NCBI GenBank assembly: GCA_964401615.1
Contig: CAYNZF010000026.1
Span: forward strand, 1-24,817
DNA: 24,817 bases
DNA from: JAXGQD01 sp964401615
Lineage (GTDB): Bacteria > Bacillota > Clostridia > Saccharofermentanales > Fastidiosipilaceae
Direction of reading: 5' to 3'
Shown: piece by piece, positions 1-8,253 of the stretch
Numbering within the stretch: position 1 is the first letter of the stretch
Layout: the number at the start of each line of letters is the position of its first letter
Notes under the pieces: model-generated
What the model saw: only the letters and a program-made list of their open reading frames with translations
The model's database searches: none
What the model was told of the DNA's origin: nothing
Program-made: the position numbers and the translations under genes

Positions 1-90
1 ATCCTTGACGATGGCAAAATCCTGCAATTTGGCAAATGCCTGCTCAGAAGATCCGTTGCATTTGACAGAGTTTTGATCGGCGGATTATAA
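1..90 (+). other. Open frame cut by window edge, possible 3' end of a gene
   Basis: Frame 1 is open from the first base to a TAA at 88-90 (29 codons). The peptide begins ILDDGKILQF and ends DRVLIGGL. From memory this loosely recalls the RNase J stretch that precedes its DGLGVGD segment, but in RNase J about 100 more residues would follow, so this would be a truncated form. The last codons coincide with the promoter of the downstream tRNA. The identification is weak; it may be chance. Confidence 0.2.
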
Positions 91-91
91 T
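62..91 (+). promoter_or_regulatory. Sigma-A promoter of the tRNA-Ala gene
   Basis: A perfect -35 hexamer TTGACA (62-67) and a perfect -10 hexamer TATAAT (86-91) are separated by 18 bases. The mature tRNA begins 12 bases after the -10, so the primary transcript would have a leader of only a few bases. Confidence 0.85.
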
Positions 92-102
92 GAGCCGGTC
101 TT

Positions 103-179
<77 letters not shown>

Positions 180-183
180 AGAT

Positions 184-217
184 AAAAGCTCCTGCTTGCA
201 GGGGCTTTTGCATTTTT
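184..217 (+). terminator. Intrinsic terminator after tRNA-Ala
   Basis: AAAAGCTCCTG (184-194) pairs with CAGGGGCTTTT (199-209) around a CTTG loop. A T-rich run follows at 212-217. Confidence 0.8.
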
Positions 218-262
218 TAGGTTAAAACGGATCGTCCATTTTTTAAACGACACGGGAGTATC

Positions 263-1036
263 ATGTCCAAATCAAGTAAGAATGTAAGTCCGGGTATTGT
301 GGCAGACAAGAAGTCGGAAAATCCACTTAAGCGAAAAAAGGCGGCCGCTCGCAAGCGGCATGGCAAGCAGCTTCTGTTTGGTGCAATGAGCCTGTTGTTC
401 GCGCTGGTATTTACTTTTGTCGGATTGCAATTCGAGATCAGGCGGATCGGTAAGCAATCGTTTCGAACGGTAGACAACGTACCGCAGAGCTACACTGCTT
501 TGGTCCTGGGCGCGTCAGTTTTCGCGGACCTCAGTCCTTCACAAACCCTCAAGGAAAGACTTGACGTGGCTGTGACGCTTTATAAAACAGGCAAGGTCAA
601 AACAATTTTGGCTTCAGGCGATCATGGCACCGATAGCTACGATGAAGTCAATACCATGAGAATCTATTTGCAGGAACAAGGCATTTACGATGATGATATT
701 TTTCTTGATCACGCGGGATATGATACGTATGACTCCCTCTATCGTGCCAAATACGTATATCAAGTACCGAGCATGATTGTCTGCACACAGGCCTATCACG
801 CTTACCGAGCCATTTATATCGCTGAATCTTTGAAACTGGACGCTTTTGCCTGCCCAGCTACTGAAGATCTTGGATTTCGATTGACCTACGATGAAATGAG
901 AGAAAGCCTGGCGAGAGTCAAAGCGTTTTTCGAAACTCAGTTTTTCAGCCGTGATGCAAAAATCAATGAAGCCATCGTGCCGATTACAGATCTCGCAGGA
1001 ACCTCTACGTGGGAGAAAATTTCAATTGACCCTTAA
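263..1036 (+). CDS. SanA/YdcF-type (DUF218) membrane-anchored protein
   Basis: The 257-residue protein has a basic N-terminus (KRKKAAARKRHGK), one membrane segment at about residues 37-57, and then an extracytoplasmic DUF218 domain. Family hallmarks are the first strand ALVLGASV (near 80), the ASGDHG turn and acidic segment near 115-125, and the DTYDSLYRAK helix near 155. This family includes E. coli SanA and YdcF and relates to cell-envelope integrity; its chemistry is poorly defined. The start is the ATG at 263 with a GGGAG ribosome binding site. No clear promoter lies between the tRNA terminator and the start. It stands alone and converges on thrC. Confidence 0.8.
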   Translation: MSKSSKNVSPGIVADKKSENPLKRKKAAARKRHGKQLLFGAMSLLFALVFTFVGLQFEIRRIGKQSFRTVDNVPQSYTALVLGASVFADLSPSQTLKERLDVAVTLYKTGKVKTILASGDHGTDSYDEVNTMRIYLQEQGIYDDDIFLDHAGYDTYDSLYRAKYVYQVPSMIVCTQAYHAYRAIYIAESLKLDAFACPATEDLGFRLTYDEMRESLARVKAFFETQFFSRDAKINEAIVPITDLAGTSTWEKISIDP

Positions 1037-1044
1037 AACCAATT

Positions 1045-1070
1045 CAGGGTTCCGATTGCTCGAAACCCTG
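1045..1070. terminator. Hairpin between converging genes, weak terminator candidate
   Basis: CAGGGTT (1045-1051) pairs with AACCCTG (1064-1070); an inner CGA/TCG pairing closes a TTGC loop after one mismatch. On the minus strand it is followed by AATTGGTTTT, a poor T tract; on the plus strand there is none. It could end the folC-thrC transcript, but this is uncertain. Confidence 0.35.
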
Positions 1071-1086
1071 CACTGGAGGAAGGTAA

Positions 1087-1178
1087 ATGAAAAAGAAATG
1101 AATTGCTCTTGTTGTACTTCTGCCTCGTACATGTTTATTATCGCGGACAAATGTGGGTTCAGTTTGCACCAATTCTGA
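1087..1178 (+). other. Coupled tiny ORFs (4 and 26 codons), unproven
   Basis: A good ribosome binding site (GGAGGAAGG) precedes ATG at 1087, which opens a four-codon frame (M-K-K-K) ending in TGA at 1099-1101. That stop overlaps, as ATGA, the ATG at 1098 of a 26-codon frame beginning MNCSCC, with four cysteines in all, ending at 1178. Reading through the first TGA instead gives IALVVLLP after MKKK, which resembles a signal peptide with a nonsense codon. Either a coupled micro-ORF pair or the remnant of a secreted-protein gene is possible; chance is also possible. Confidence 0.15.
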
Positions 1179-1198
1179 ACGATTGTGAAACTTTGCTT

Positions 1199-2701
1199 TT
1201 AAATTGACAGAAGTTCGATGAGGTCTTGTTTCATATCGTCGATTCGCACGACTTTGTGGTGCAAGATGGGGCGTTCATCCAGGTCTTTCAAAGCTTCCGG
1301 TATTTCAAGACCGCTCTCGTCTGATAAAGGACGCAAAAGTGAAAGTTCATCCTGAGCAGGGTTTTGCATGTTGAAAATCGCCTTGCACACGGTCGCCGGA
1401 AATTTAAAAGGACTTGCGGTTGAAACAAAGACCACGGCTGTCTCATCCTTGGAACGTTGTTCGTAACGGCGATAAACATTAAACGCGACGGCCGTATGCG
1501 GGTCGATTACGTGGTCAAATTCATCGTAAACCTCCTGGATCGTACGAATTGCGCCGCGATCATCGGTGAAGCCTCCCACGAATTTTTCGTGTAAACGCTT
1601 CATCATTTCCGGACCTACACTGTAAGACCCCGAAATTTGAAGCTTCTCCATTCGTTCTTTGATGTAGGCGGGATTCTGATATGACAGTTCGAACAAAAGG
1701 CGTTCAAGGTTGGATGAGACCAAAATGTCCATGGAGGGTGTGAGTGTCATGAAAAATTCGCGCTTGGCGTTGTATGTGCCCTGAGCCAAAAAATCAGAAA
1801 GGACATTGTTCCTGTTGGACGCGCAAATCAATTTTCCGATTGGCAAGCCCATCTGATTGGCATACCAGGCGGCCAGGATATTGCCAAAATTTCCGGTCGG
1901 AACCGAAAAATTGACAAGATCCCCTGCTTGAATCTTTTCACCGTTCAGCAAATCCACATAGGCTGACCAGTAGTAGGCGATTTGAGGGGCCAGTCTGCCC
2001 CAGTTGATGGAATTCGCTGAAGACAGCCGCTGATGCTGCAAGGCAAGTTTTTCAGACAAATCACGGTCGGAAAAAAGCTGCTTGACACCGCTTTGAGCAT
2101 CATCAAAAGAACCTTCAACCGCAATGACCTGACAATTATCACCCTCGGTAGTAAGCATCTGGAGTTCTTGTGCTTTTGACACGCCGCCCTTCGGATAATA
2201 AACGACTACGCGCGTACCGGGTACATTTTTAAAACCCTCGAGCGCGGCTTTTCCGGTATCGCCGGAAGTCGCGGTCAGAATGATCACTTCAGCTGTTTCG
2301 CCTGTTTTTCTGATGGCTGCGGTCATCAGATAAGGCAAGAGCTGCAGGGCCATGTCCTTAAAAGCCGCGGTGGGGCCATGCCATAGTTCCAAAATATGGT
2401 ATTTGTTATTGTATTTGTTTAGCTGTACCAAGGGACATGGTTTTTCTCCGAACTTCTCTTCGCTGTAAGCCAGCTTGCTATATTCAAGGAGCTCGGATTC
2501 AGTGTAGTCACTCAAAAATCTGGCCAGCACATAGGCGACCCGTCCCGAAAAATCCTTGTGTTTAAGTTGTTCTATATCATGCTCGCTGAACTGCGGAATC
2601 TCTTCAGGAACCAATAATCCTCCGTCAACAGCGATACCTTTAAGAATCGCCTCTGCAGCGGTATAGCGCGTTTCGTCACCACGTGTACTTACATAAAACA
2701 T
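1199..2701 (-). CDS. thrC: Threonine synthase
   Basis: The 500-residue protein converts O-phospho-L-homoserine to L-threonine with PLP, the last step of threonine synthesis. The N-terminus MFYVSTRG is typical of the long bacterial form. The PLP-binding lysine is K115 in AAFKDMALQ, and the phosphate-binding ATSGDTGKAA loop follows near residue 160. Length matches the family (430-510). The ATG at 2701 is chosen because it is preceded by AGGAGG and starts at the conserved N-terminus; the frame is open a further 19 codons upstream into folC. It is the last gene of the unit, 13 bases after folC. The pairing of folC with thrC suggests coordination of one-carbon and aspartate-family metabolism (inference). 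Confidence 0.96.
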   Translation of the reverse strand: MFYVSTRGDETRYTAAEAILKGIAVDGGLLVPEEIPQFSEHDIEQLKHKDFSGRVAYVLARFLSDYTESELLEYSKLAYSEEKFGEKPCPLVQLNKYNNKYHILELWHGPTAAFKDMALQLLPYLMTAAIRKTGETAEVIILTATSGDTGKAALEGFKNVPGTRVVVYYPKGGVSKAQELQMLTTEGDNCQVIAVEGSFDDAQSGVKQLFSDRDLSEKLALQHQRLSSANSINWGRLAPQIAYYWSAYVDLLNGEKIQAGDLVNFSVPTGNFGNILAAWYANQMGLPIGKLICASNRNNVLSDFLAQGTYNAKREFFMTLTPSMDILVSSNLERLLFELSYQNPAYIKERMEKLQISGSYSVGPEMMKRLHEKFVGGFTDDRGAIRTIQEVYDEFDHVIDPHTAVAFNVYRRYEQRSKDETAVVFVSTASPFKFPATVCKAIFNMQNPAQDELSLLRPLSDESGLEIPEALKDLDERPILHHKVVRIDDMKQDLIELLSI

Positions 2702-2714
2702 CAATTCAGTCCTC

Positions 2715-4121
2715 CTAATCCTTGGTCTCAGCCTTTGTTTGAAGCAAGTTCTCAACACAGTGTTTGATCTCAGTAATCAAGTAAAGTGAGCCGCATGCCA
2801 GGATGATCGCGTCTATTTTATTGGCCATCGCGCTTGCTGTCAAAAGTGCCTTCTCAACGGAAACCTGCTCAATTATAACAATGTCATCCATACCCGTCCA
2901 AATGCTGCGCGCCGCGTTCGCCAGCTCAGCGGCCGCCAAATCTCTCATGGCGCCCGGCTGCGAACAAACGATCGCACGCACGCGCCTGCCCAGTCCGACT
3001 TCCAGTTCTCGCAGGATTTGTAGATAATCCTTGTCTTTCAGAACACCAATCAGCAGCACGAGATTCTTTTCCGGGTATAGTTTTTCCATACTCCTGACCA
3101 AAGCCCTGGCGGCCTGCGGGTTGTGCGCCCCATCCATGAGCAAGCGAGGCTGATAATCAGCAAGCTCCAGTCTTCCCGGCCACACCGTCATTTTCAAACC
3201 TTCATAGAGGTACGGGCTTGTTTTCAAACGCTCATCATAAGCGACCACACTGCGAATCGCGAGGGCTGCATTCATAAGTTGAAAATCGCCCAATAAAGGA
3301 GTCAAGAATTCTTTCTCAAAATCCACCAGCTTGAAATACTGTCCTGGCGCGGCGAGGCGCTGATCCGAAATTTCGGAATGCTGCACAATTGTCAAAGGTG
3401 CAGCACATTCTTGGCAGCGTGCCTCGACAATCTCCAGCACATCCTCAGCGTCCTTCTCAGTTTCAGCTGACCACGCAGGATCATAAAGCAAAACCTGCCT
3501 CGTCCCCGGCTTGATTATGGCAGCCTTTTCCACAGCAATTTCACGCATCGTATTTCCCAGAACAGCGCAATGATCATAGCCCATGGCCGTGATTACCGTC
3601 ACTTGTGCAAAATCTATCGCGTTGGTGGCATCGAGCCGCCCGCCCAAACCGGTCTCAAGCACGACCACATCGCAGTTTTGCCTGCTGAAATATAGCAGTG
3701 CTGCTGAAGTCAGCACTTCAAATTCAGAGGCTTCCTCACCTCCTGCGGCGACCATACGGTCACATGCGAGCATGATCTCAGTAAAAAGATCTGCGATGTC
3801 TTCTTGTGAAATTTCACCGGCCGAGTGATCCGTCAATCGTTCACGAACCGTTTTTTCACCGTCAAGTATGCGGATCCTATCGGTAAAGCGTTCCAAAAAA
3901 GGAGAAGTATAAACGCCCACCTTGCGGCCGGACATGGCTAAAATCGTCGCGATGCAGCTGACTGTCGAGCCTTTGCCATTGGTTCCCGCAACATGAATAT
4001 AATGCTGGTGTTTCTGTGGATCGCCCAACTCGTGCAGCAGGTTTTTTACACGCGACAGACCGAGCCTCATCTCAGATTTCCAACGTTTATGCATATATTC
4101 AATAACTTCTGAGTAAGTCAT
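2715..4121 (-). CDS. folC: Folylpolyglutamate synthase / dihydrofolate synthase
   Basis: The 468-residue Mur-ligase-family enzyme adds glutamates to folates and, in many bacteria, also makes dihydrofolate from dihydropteroate. The P-loop is AGTNGKGST at residues 45-53, preceded by the family's N-terminal RVKNLLHELGDPQ region. YTSPFLERFTDRIRI (near 77-91) and LETGLGGRLDATNA (near 155) are signature segments, and the C-terminal domain carries LLMDGAHNP. Whether both activities are present cannot be read from sequence. Its ATG directly abuts the stop of the GtrA-like gene, and its GGAGG site lies inside that gene's end, which suggests translational coupling. Confidence 0.95.
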   Translation of the reverse strand: MTYSEVIEYMHKRWKSEMRLGLSRVKNLLHELGDPQKHQHYIHVAGTNGKGSTVSCIATILAMSGRKVGVYTSPFLERFTDRIRILDGEKTVRERLTDHSAGEISQEDIADLFTEIMLACDRMVAAGGEEASEFEVLTSAALLYFSRQNCDVVVLETGLGGRLDATNAIDFAQVTVITAMGYDHCAVLGNTMREIAVEKAAIIKPGTRQVLLYDPAWSAETEKDAEDVLEIVEARCQECAAPLTIVQHSEISDQRLAAPGQYFKLVDFEKEFLTPLLGDFQLMNAALAIRSVVAYDERLKTSPYLYEGLKMTVWPGRLELADYQPRLLMDGAHNPQAARALVRSMEKLYPEKNLVLLIGVLKDKDYLQILRELEVGLGRRVRAIVCSQPGAMRDLAAAELANAARSIWTGMDDIVIIEQVSVEKALLTASAMANKIDAIILACGSLYLITEIKHCVENLLQTKAETKD

Positions 4122-4724
4122 TTATTTATCGGAACCTCCGGAACTTTCAGATTCTGAGTGTTTAAAAACATACACTTTACTGACCAAGTAATTCACGATG
4201 ACCACCACGAACGAAGTCAGCAGTTTGGACCACGCTTCCGGTAAACCGATAAAATTTACAAGGATAAGCATCCCAATGTATTCGACAAAAACTCCACTGC
4301 CGAGCCTGGCGAAATAAAATCGCTGCATCTCCGCCAGTAAATTCCCTTTTTGACCTTTAAAAACAAATTTTCGATTCGTGGCAAAAGCGAACAACACCGC
4401 TAAAATCCAGGACACGGTCTGCGGAATGATCCACCACAGACCGCCCAGACCCTTGAAAGAACCGGATATGAGCCAGTTGACCGCGTTAAAGCTGAGCTGA
4501 GCGACCACAGTCGTGAGCACTCCGAAGAAGATGTAAAAAACTATTTTTGCCGGTAGTTTGGCGATGGCCAACTCGCCAAAGAAAAGTGTTGAAATGGCAA
4601 TTGCTCCTAAAAGCCAGACTGAAATGTCCGGAAATCTTAAAGCGGCCAAATAAACCAGGGCAAGCACGACGGGAACATAGGCGACTTTTATCGCAAGCAG
4701 GAGCCGGCGGTCCGTTTTATTCAT
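4122..4724 (-). CDS. GtrA-like integral membrane protein
   Basis: The 200-residue protein has about six hydrophobic segments (roughly 10-28, 34-52, 58-78, 93-112, 140-158, 162-182). The last four resemble the GtrA fold, with the characteristic FAFATNRKFVF motif near 111-121 and NYLVSKVYVFK near 178-188. GtrA family proteins are linked to moving lipid-linked sugars or polysaccharide precursors across the membrane. At 200 residues it is longer than the usual 120-150, because of two extra N-terminal membrane segments. Its ATG overlaps the stop of the upstream gene (TAATG), so the two are probably coupled. Substrate is unknown. Confidence 0.8.
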   Translation of the reverse strand: MNKTDRRLLLAIKVAYVPVVLALVYLAALRFPDISVWLLGAIAISTLFFGELAIAKLPAKIVFYIFFGVLTTVVAQLSFNAVNWLISGSFKGLGGLWWIIPQTVSWILAVLFAFATNRKFVFKGQKGNLLAEMQRFYFARLGSGVFVEYIGMLILVNFIGLPEAWSKLLTSFVVVIVNYLVSKVYVFKHSESESSGGSDK

Positions 4725-6478
4725 TAATCGGTGTACCTTTGGTCGTTGGCATCAAACAATACTTCGTCGTGTCTGCTTTGATTATCGTAATTATCCCGTA
4801 CTCGTTTAATGACTAAAGGTTCAGCACTGTTCGGTCGCTGCCGATTCACATAGCCCGGGGCTTCTGAGGCCTGCGCATCCGGTTTGTAATAACTGCGGTG
4901 CGGGTTACGCGCCACGGGGCTCTGATGATGCTGAGCATCACCGTAATTTTTAGGCGGAGCACTGACGTTGTGGTTTGGAGCATGGCCCTTATTGACCTGG
5001 TGCACTTGTGGTTTTCGCACGCCTGAACGGGCTGCTGTTTCAGCACGGCGCTGAGGCACTGTCTCGCGTCTTTCGGCAAAATAACGATCGACATCATCAA
5101 AGTCATTTGGTGTCAGCTCTTTGAGTTGAATGCCTTTCACAGGCTTGCGGGCTGCAGCGGCTCTGAATGTTCCTTGTGCAGACCTGCCCGAATGCTTTTG
5201 ATGGACTCCGGGGTCATCGTAATGATGGGCAGCCAAACGGTAATCTTGTGAATCCCGCTTGGCTTTATTCCTTAAATAAAGTACCAGCAAACCGGCTGAC
5301 ATAAGTACAAAAACGATGAACAAAACCCAGAAAAACCAATCGATTCCTGAACCGCTGTCCTTCGTATTACTCTCGTTTTTTTCAGTCACGCCTGCGGCTG
5401 CGGATGATGACAAAGTCGTTGTAGCAATCGGTGTGGGGCTGGGGGGGTTCATCAAAGCATTGTAGTCGAACAGGCCAATGGTAGCGGCACCATCTGCGGC
5501 TATAGAGTAACGGTAAAGCGTGGTGGCTTTTCCGTCGATCTCAGCACGGATCACAGTATATTCTTCACCTTTCAAATCACCGACCCAGGCAGTAGTAGTC
5601 TGTCCGTTTAATTCTAAACTCTGACTGACCAGGGCGTTATCCGGGGCAGGTTCTGTAAGCGAGGTGACGATTGCTGATTTTCCACCGATATTTGTATAGA
5701 CATCCGGATAAAAGCGATAAGCGAAGCCTTGAGCAGCGTCGAGGGAATAAAGCGATTCCGCTCCGCCGTCAACCAGACTTATGTAAATAAGCGGCATGCG
5801 GCCGGCCTTTTTATAGGTACGGATATTTTGACTTTGTACTTCTGCTACCACTTCGCTGTAACCTTCCGGAAGCAAGGCGGGTGTGTTTTCACTGACATTG
5901 ACGTTAACCGCGTCACCAACACCGTTTAATTTCAGAGTCAGTTTGACCCCGACTTGGGTTGGGAGCGTTGCCGGAGCGGTTGTCGCGGGAGCGGTTTCAG
6001 CTTCAGCTGCAGTTCCGGATATTTCGGTTTCGACTGCTGGAGGAAGGTTTACTGACACGGGAATGGTCACTTGAGCCACATACTTGATGCTGGCGTCGTC
6101 CGCATTTTCTGCTGTCGCGCTCAACACGATGTTACCGCTCACGCTGGTGGTCGGAGCGATAATCGTGATACTGCCCAGGCTGCCGGTACCATTGACCGAA
6201 CTGCTGCTAGAACTCAGTATGTTCTGAACTGAGAAATCACCTGCATCTTGGCTGTTCAATACAACATTGACATTCTTGACAGGCACATCACAAAAATAAT
6301 TGATATTGACAGTGACTGCTTCTTCCGGACCCAAGACGACAGAGTCCTGTGACAAACCAAAGCGCAGTTCCCCTTCAGCGTGTATCTTGGGTGATGCTGA
6401 AAAAACCACTATCAGGCAAGCCAGAAGCAATGTATAGAAGAGTTTGTAACGTTGATTTTGTATTCTCGTTTGATTCAT
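4724..6478 (-). CDS. Membrane-anchored extracellular protein with Ig-like N-terminus, function unknown
   Basis: The protein has 584 residues. A signal peptide spans residues 1-34 (predicted cleavage after IHA). A beta-rich Ig/CARDB-like region spans about 36-145, then an Ala/Thr/Pro linker near 148-173. A second beta-rich region (about 175-345) opens with LPEGYSE-type sequence, which I recall from other clostridial surface proteins. A Ser/Thr/Pro stalk leads to one membrane segment at about 377-400. The last 185 residues are cytoplasmic by the positive-inside rule, low in hydrophobics and rich in Arg, His, Gln, Asn and Pro. There is no LPxTG or dockerin. The weak AGGTAGG site precedes the ATG at 6478. 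As first gene of the unit with gtrA-like, folC and thrC, it is probably expressed constitutively. Confidence 0.7.
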   Translation of the reverse strand: MNQTRIQNQRYKLFYTLLLACLIVVFSASPKIHAEGELRFGLSQDSVVLGPEEAVTVNINYFCDVPVKNVNVVLNSQDAGDFSVQNILSSSSSSVNGTGSLGSITIIAPTTSVSGNIVLSATAENADDASIKYVAQVTIPVSVNLPPAVETEISGTAAEAETAPATTAPATLPTQVGVKLTLKLNGVGDAVNVNVSENTPALLPEGYSEVVAEVQSQNIRTYKKAGRMPLIYISLVDGGAESLYSLDAAQGFAYRFYPDVYTNIGGKSAIVTSLTEPAPDNALVSQSLELNGQTTTAWVGDLKGEEYTVIRAEIDGKATTLYRYSIAADGAATIGLFDYNALMNPPSPTPIATTTLSSSAAAGVTEKNESNTKDSGSGIDWFFWVLFIVFVLMSAGLLVLYLRNKAKRDSQDYRLAAHHYDDPGVHQKHSGRSAQGTFRAAAARKPVKGIQLKELTPNDFDDVDRYFAERRETVPQRRAETAARSGVRKPQVHQVNKGHAPNHNVSAPPKNYGDAQHHQSPVARNPHRSYYKPDAQASEAPGYVNRQRPNSAEPLVIKRVRDNYDNQSRHDEVLFDANDQRYTD

Positions 6479-6519
6479 CGTACCTACCTAAATGATATCT
6501 TGAACCCGTAATTCAAGAC

Positions 6520-6549
6520 ATTGTAGCACAGCCTCGACAAGCACGTCGA
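6520..6549 (-). promoter_or_regulatory. Candidate promoter of the surface protein-gtrA-folC-thrC unit
   Basis: On the minus strand TCGACG (6544-6549) and TACAAT (6520-6525) are separated by 18 bases. The -35 overlaps the region just downstream of the yhbY stop. An inverted repeat CTTGAA/TTCAAG (6499-6504 and 6512-6517) sits over the expected transcription start. Confidence 0.45.
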
Positions 6550-6557
6550 TTTGTGCC

Positions 6558-6869
6558 TCATTTGCTTTTCGGCAAAATTATCGCTCGACCTTTTTGGGCC
6601 TGCTGCGCTGAATGGCGATAAAGCACAAAACGCTTCCCTACCACCTGCACATTTTCAGCGTTCAAACGGGTCGCGGTTTCGGCGGCCAGTTCCTTGATTG
6701 CGACATCCAAATTGTTTTGAACATTGACCTTGAGAATTTCATGGACGGTCAGATATTCATCCATCTGCTTGATGCTGTTCTCACTGAGTCCGTCTTTACC
6801 TATTTGATACTGCGCTTCGAGATGATTGGACATGGTCCTCAAGAATGCGCGTTGTTTTGATGTAAGCAT
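6558..6869 (-). CDS. yhbY: YhbY-type CRM-domain RNA-binding protein
   Basis: The 103-residue protein is a single CRM (YhbY) domain of normal length. It starts MLTSKQRAFLR, carries the glycine-loop segment QIGKDGLSE near residue 22 and ends in the VLYRHS segment near 83. Family members bind pre-50S particles and assist large-subunit assembly. It sits 35 bases after obg, the usual neighbour in Bacillota, and has an AAGGAG site 8 bases before the ATG. It is probably the last gene of the rplU operon. Confidence 0.92.
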   Translation of the reverse strand: MLTSKQRAFLRTMSNHLEAQYQIGKDGLSENSIKQMDEYLTVHEILKVNVQNNLDVAIKELAAETATRLNAENVQVVGKRFVLYRHSAQQAQKGRAIILPKSK

Positions 6870-6904
6870 CTCATTATCTCCTTACCTTAAAATCGAAAAT
6901 CCCT

Positions 6905-8173
6905 TTATGGGATATACTCAAACTGGAATTCTTCCAAATTAACAGTATCGCCCTCTTGTACACCCGCCTGTTCAAGTGCAGCGGTGACGCCACGCTTTTT
7001 CAAGGTGCGTTGGAAATACTGCATCGACTCAATGTCTTCGAAGTTGACCGACATGATCAAATTTTCGATCCAGGGGGCTGTAACATAGAAGCCATCGTCG
7101 CGCTTTTCGACTTTCAACTCGCTTTCGACCAGTTTATACAGCCTGTGTTCCGGATCCACACCTGCCTCGAGAACGGTCACCGGAAGCGACTGTAGACGTT
7201 CGGCTACGGCCTTCAGAAGCGCATCCACGCCTTCATGAATCGGAGCGGATATAAAATACACTTCATGCCCCATTTCTTTCATTATTCGAGAAAAATCATC
7301 CATGGCAGCGGGCTCAGCCATATCAGACTTCGTTCCCACCACAATTTGCAGGCGTTCGGCCAAAATGGAGGAATGATTGGCCAGCTCCTCGTTGATCACT
7401 TCGAAGTCGTTGATGGGATCTCTCCCACTCGTTCCGGATATGTCTACAAAGTGCAGAAGTAAACGGGTTCGTTCGACATGTCTTAAAAACTCTGTACCTA
7501 AACCCTGGCCTTCGCTGGCCCCTTCGATCAAACCGGGTATGTCGGCCAGAACAAATGTAAGCAAATCCGTCTCGACGATCCCCAGATTAGGTTCCAAAGT
7601 GGTAAAGGGGTAATCGGCGATTTTGGGTTTGGCATTTGATACTACCGATAAGAAAGTTGATTTTCCGACGTTCGGCATACCCAGCAAACCCACATCCGCG
7701 AGCAGCTTCAATTCGATAATCAACTCGAGTTCCTCGTTAGGCTGACCGGCTCTTGCAAAAGTAGGCGCCTGCCTGACCGAATTCGCGAAATGCGTGTTTC
7801 CCAGCCCGCCTTTTCCGCCCCTGGCTATGATCACGCGCTGCTCGTGTTCAGTAAAATCAGCCAATACTTCGCCGCTTTCAGCATCCTTTACATATGACCC
7901 GACCGGTAAGCGAATGATCAGATCATCCCCGCCTTTACCAAAGCACTTTCTTTTACCGCCTGGTTCACCGTCTTGAGCTTTATATTTACGTTTGTAGCGA
8001 AAATCCTGTAAAGTGCTGAGATTGATGTCCGCCACGAGTATGACATCACCGCCCTTGCCGCCGTCGCCGCCGTCAGGTCCGCCATCGGGAACATATTTTT
8101 CTCTGCGAAAGGATGTGGAGCCGTTGCCGCCTTTGCCTGATGCCACAAATATTTTGGCGTGATCGATAAACAT
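6905..8173 (-). CDS. obg: GTPase Obg (50S assembly GTPase)
   Basis: The 422-residue protein has all three Obg domains. The glycine-rich Obg fold (1 to about 158) contains GGPDGGDGGKGGDV. The G domain has G1 GMPNVGKST, G2 FTTLEPNLG and G3 DIPGLIEGA. The C-terminal OCT domain runs from about 345 to the end. The G4 motif reads TKSD where the usual form is NKxD, which is a mild variation. The ATG at 8173 is chosen over one seven codons upstream because AGGAG lies 8 bases before it and MFIDHAKI is the typical N-terminus. Obg couples guanine-nucleotide level to ribosome assembly, sporulation and stress responses. Confidence 0.97.
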   Translation of the reverse strand: MFIDHAKIFVASGKGGNGSTSFRREKYVPDGGPDGGDGGKGGDVILVADINLSTLQDFRYKRKYKAQDGEPGGKRKCFGKGGDDLIIRLPVGSYVKDAESGEVLADFTEHEQRVIIARGGKGGLGNTHFANSVRQAPTFARAGQPNEELELIIELKLLADVGLLGMPNVGKSTFLSVVSNAKPKIADYPFTTLEPNLGIVETDLLTFVLADIPGLIEGASEGQGLGTEFLRHVERTRLLLHFVDISGTSGRDPINDFEVINEELANHSSILAERLQIVVGTKSDMAEPAAMDDFSRIMKEMGHEVYFISAPIHEGVDALLKAVAERLQSLPVTVLEAGVDPEHRLYKLVESELKVEKRDDGFYVTAPWIENLIMSVNFEDIESMQYFQRTLKKRGVTAALEQAGVQEGDTVNLEEFQFEYIP

Positions 8174-8181
8174 TATTATTA

Positions 8182-8205
8182 CTCCTGAACACAAAAGGAG
8201 TTCAG
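8182..8205 (-). promoter_or_regulatory. Alternative hairpins around the obg ribosome binding site
   Basis: In the transcript the obg site AGGAG (8182-8186) can pair with CTCCT (8196-8200). Alternatively CTGAAC (8200-8205) can pair with GTTCAG (8185-8190). The two pairings share bases and exclude each other; the first hides the ribosome binding site and the second frees most of it. Seen in sequence only; regulation is inferred. Confidence 0.3.
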
Positions 8206-8253
8206 CGTCCTCAGGACACCAAACCCCTCCCTGATTGATTCATTGATTCTTGA

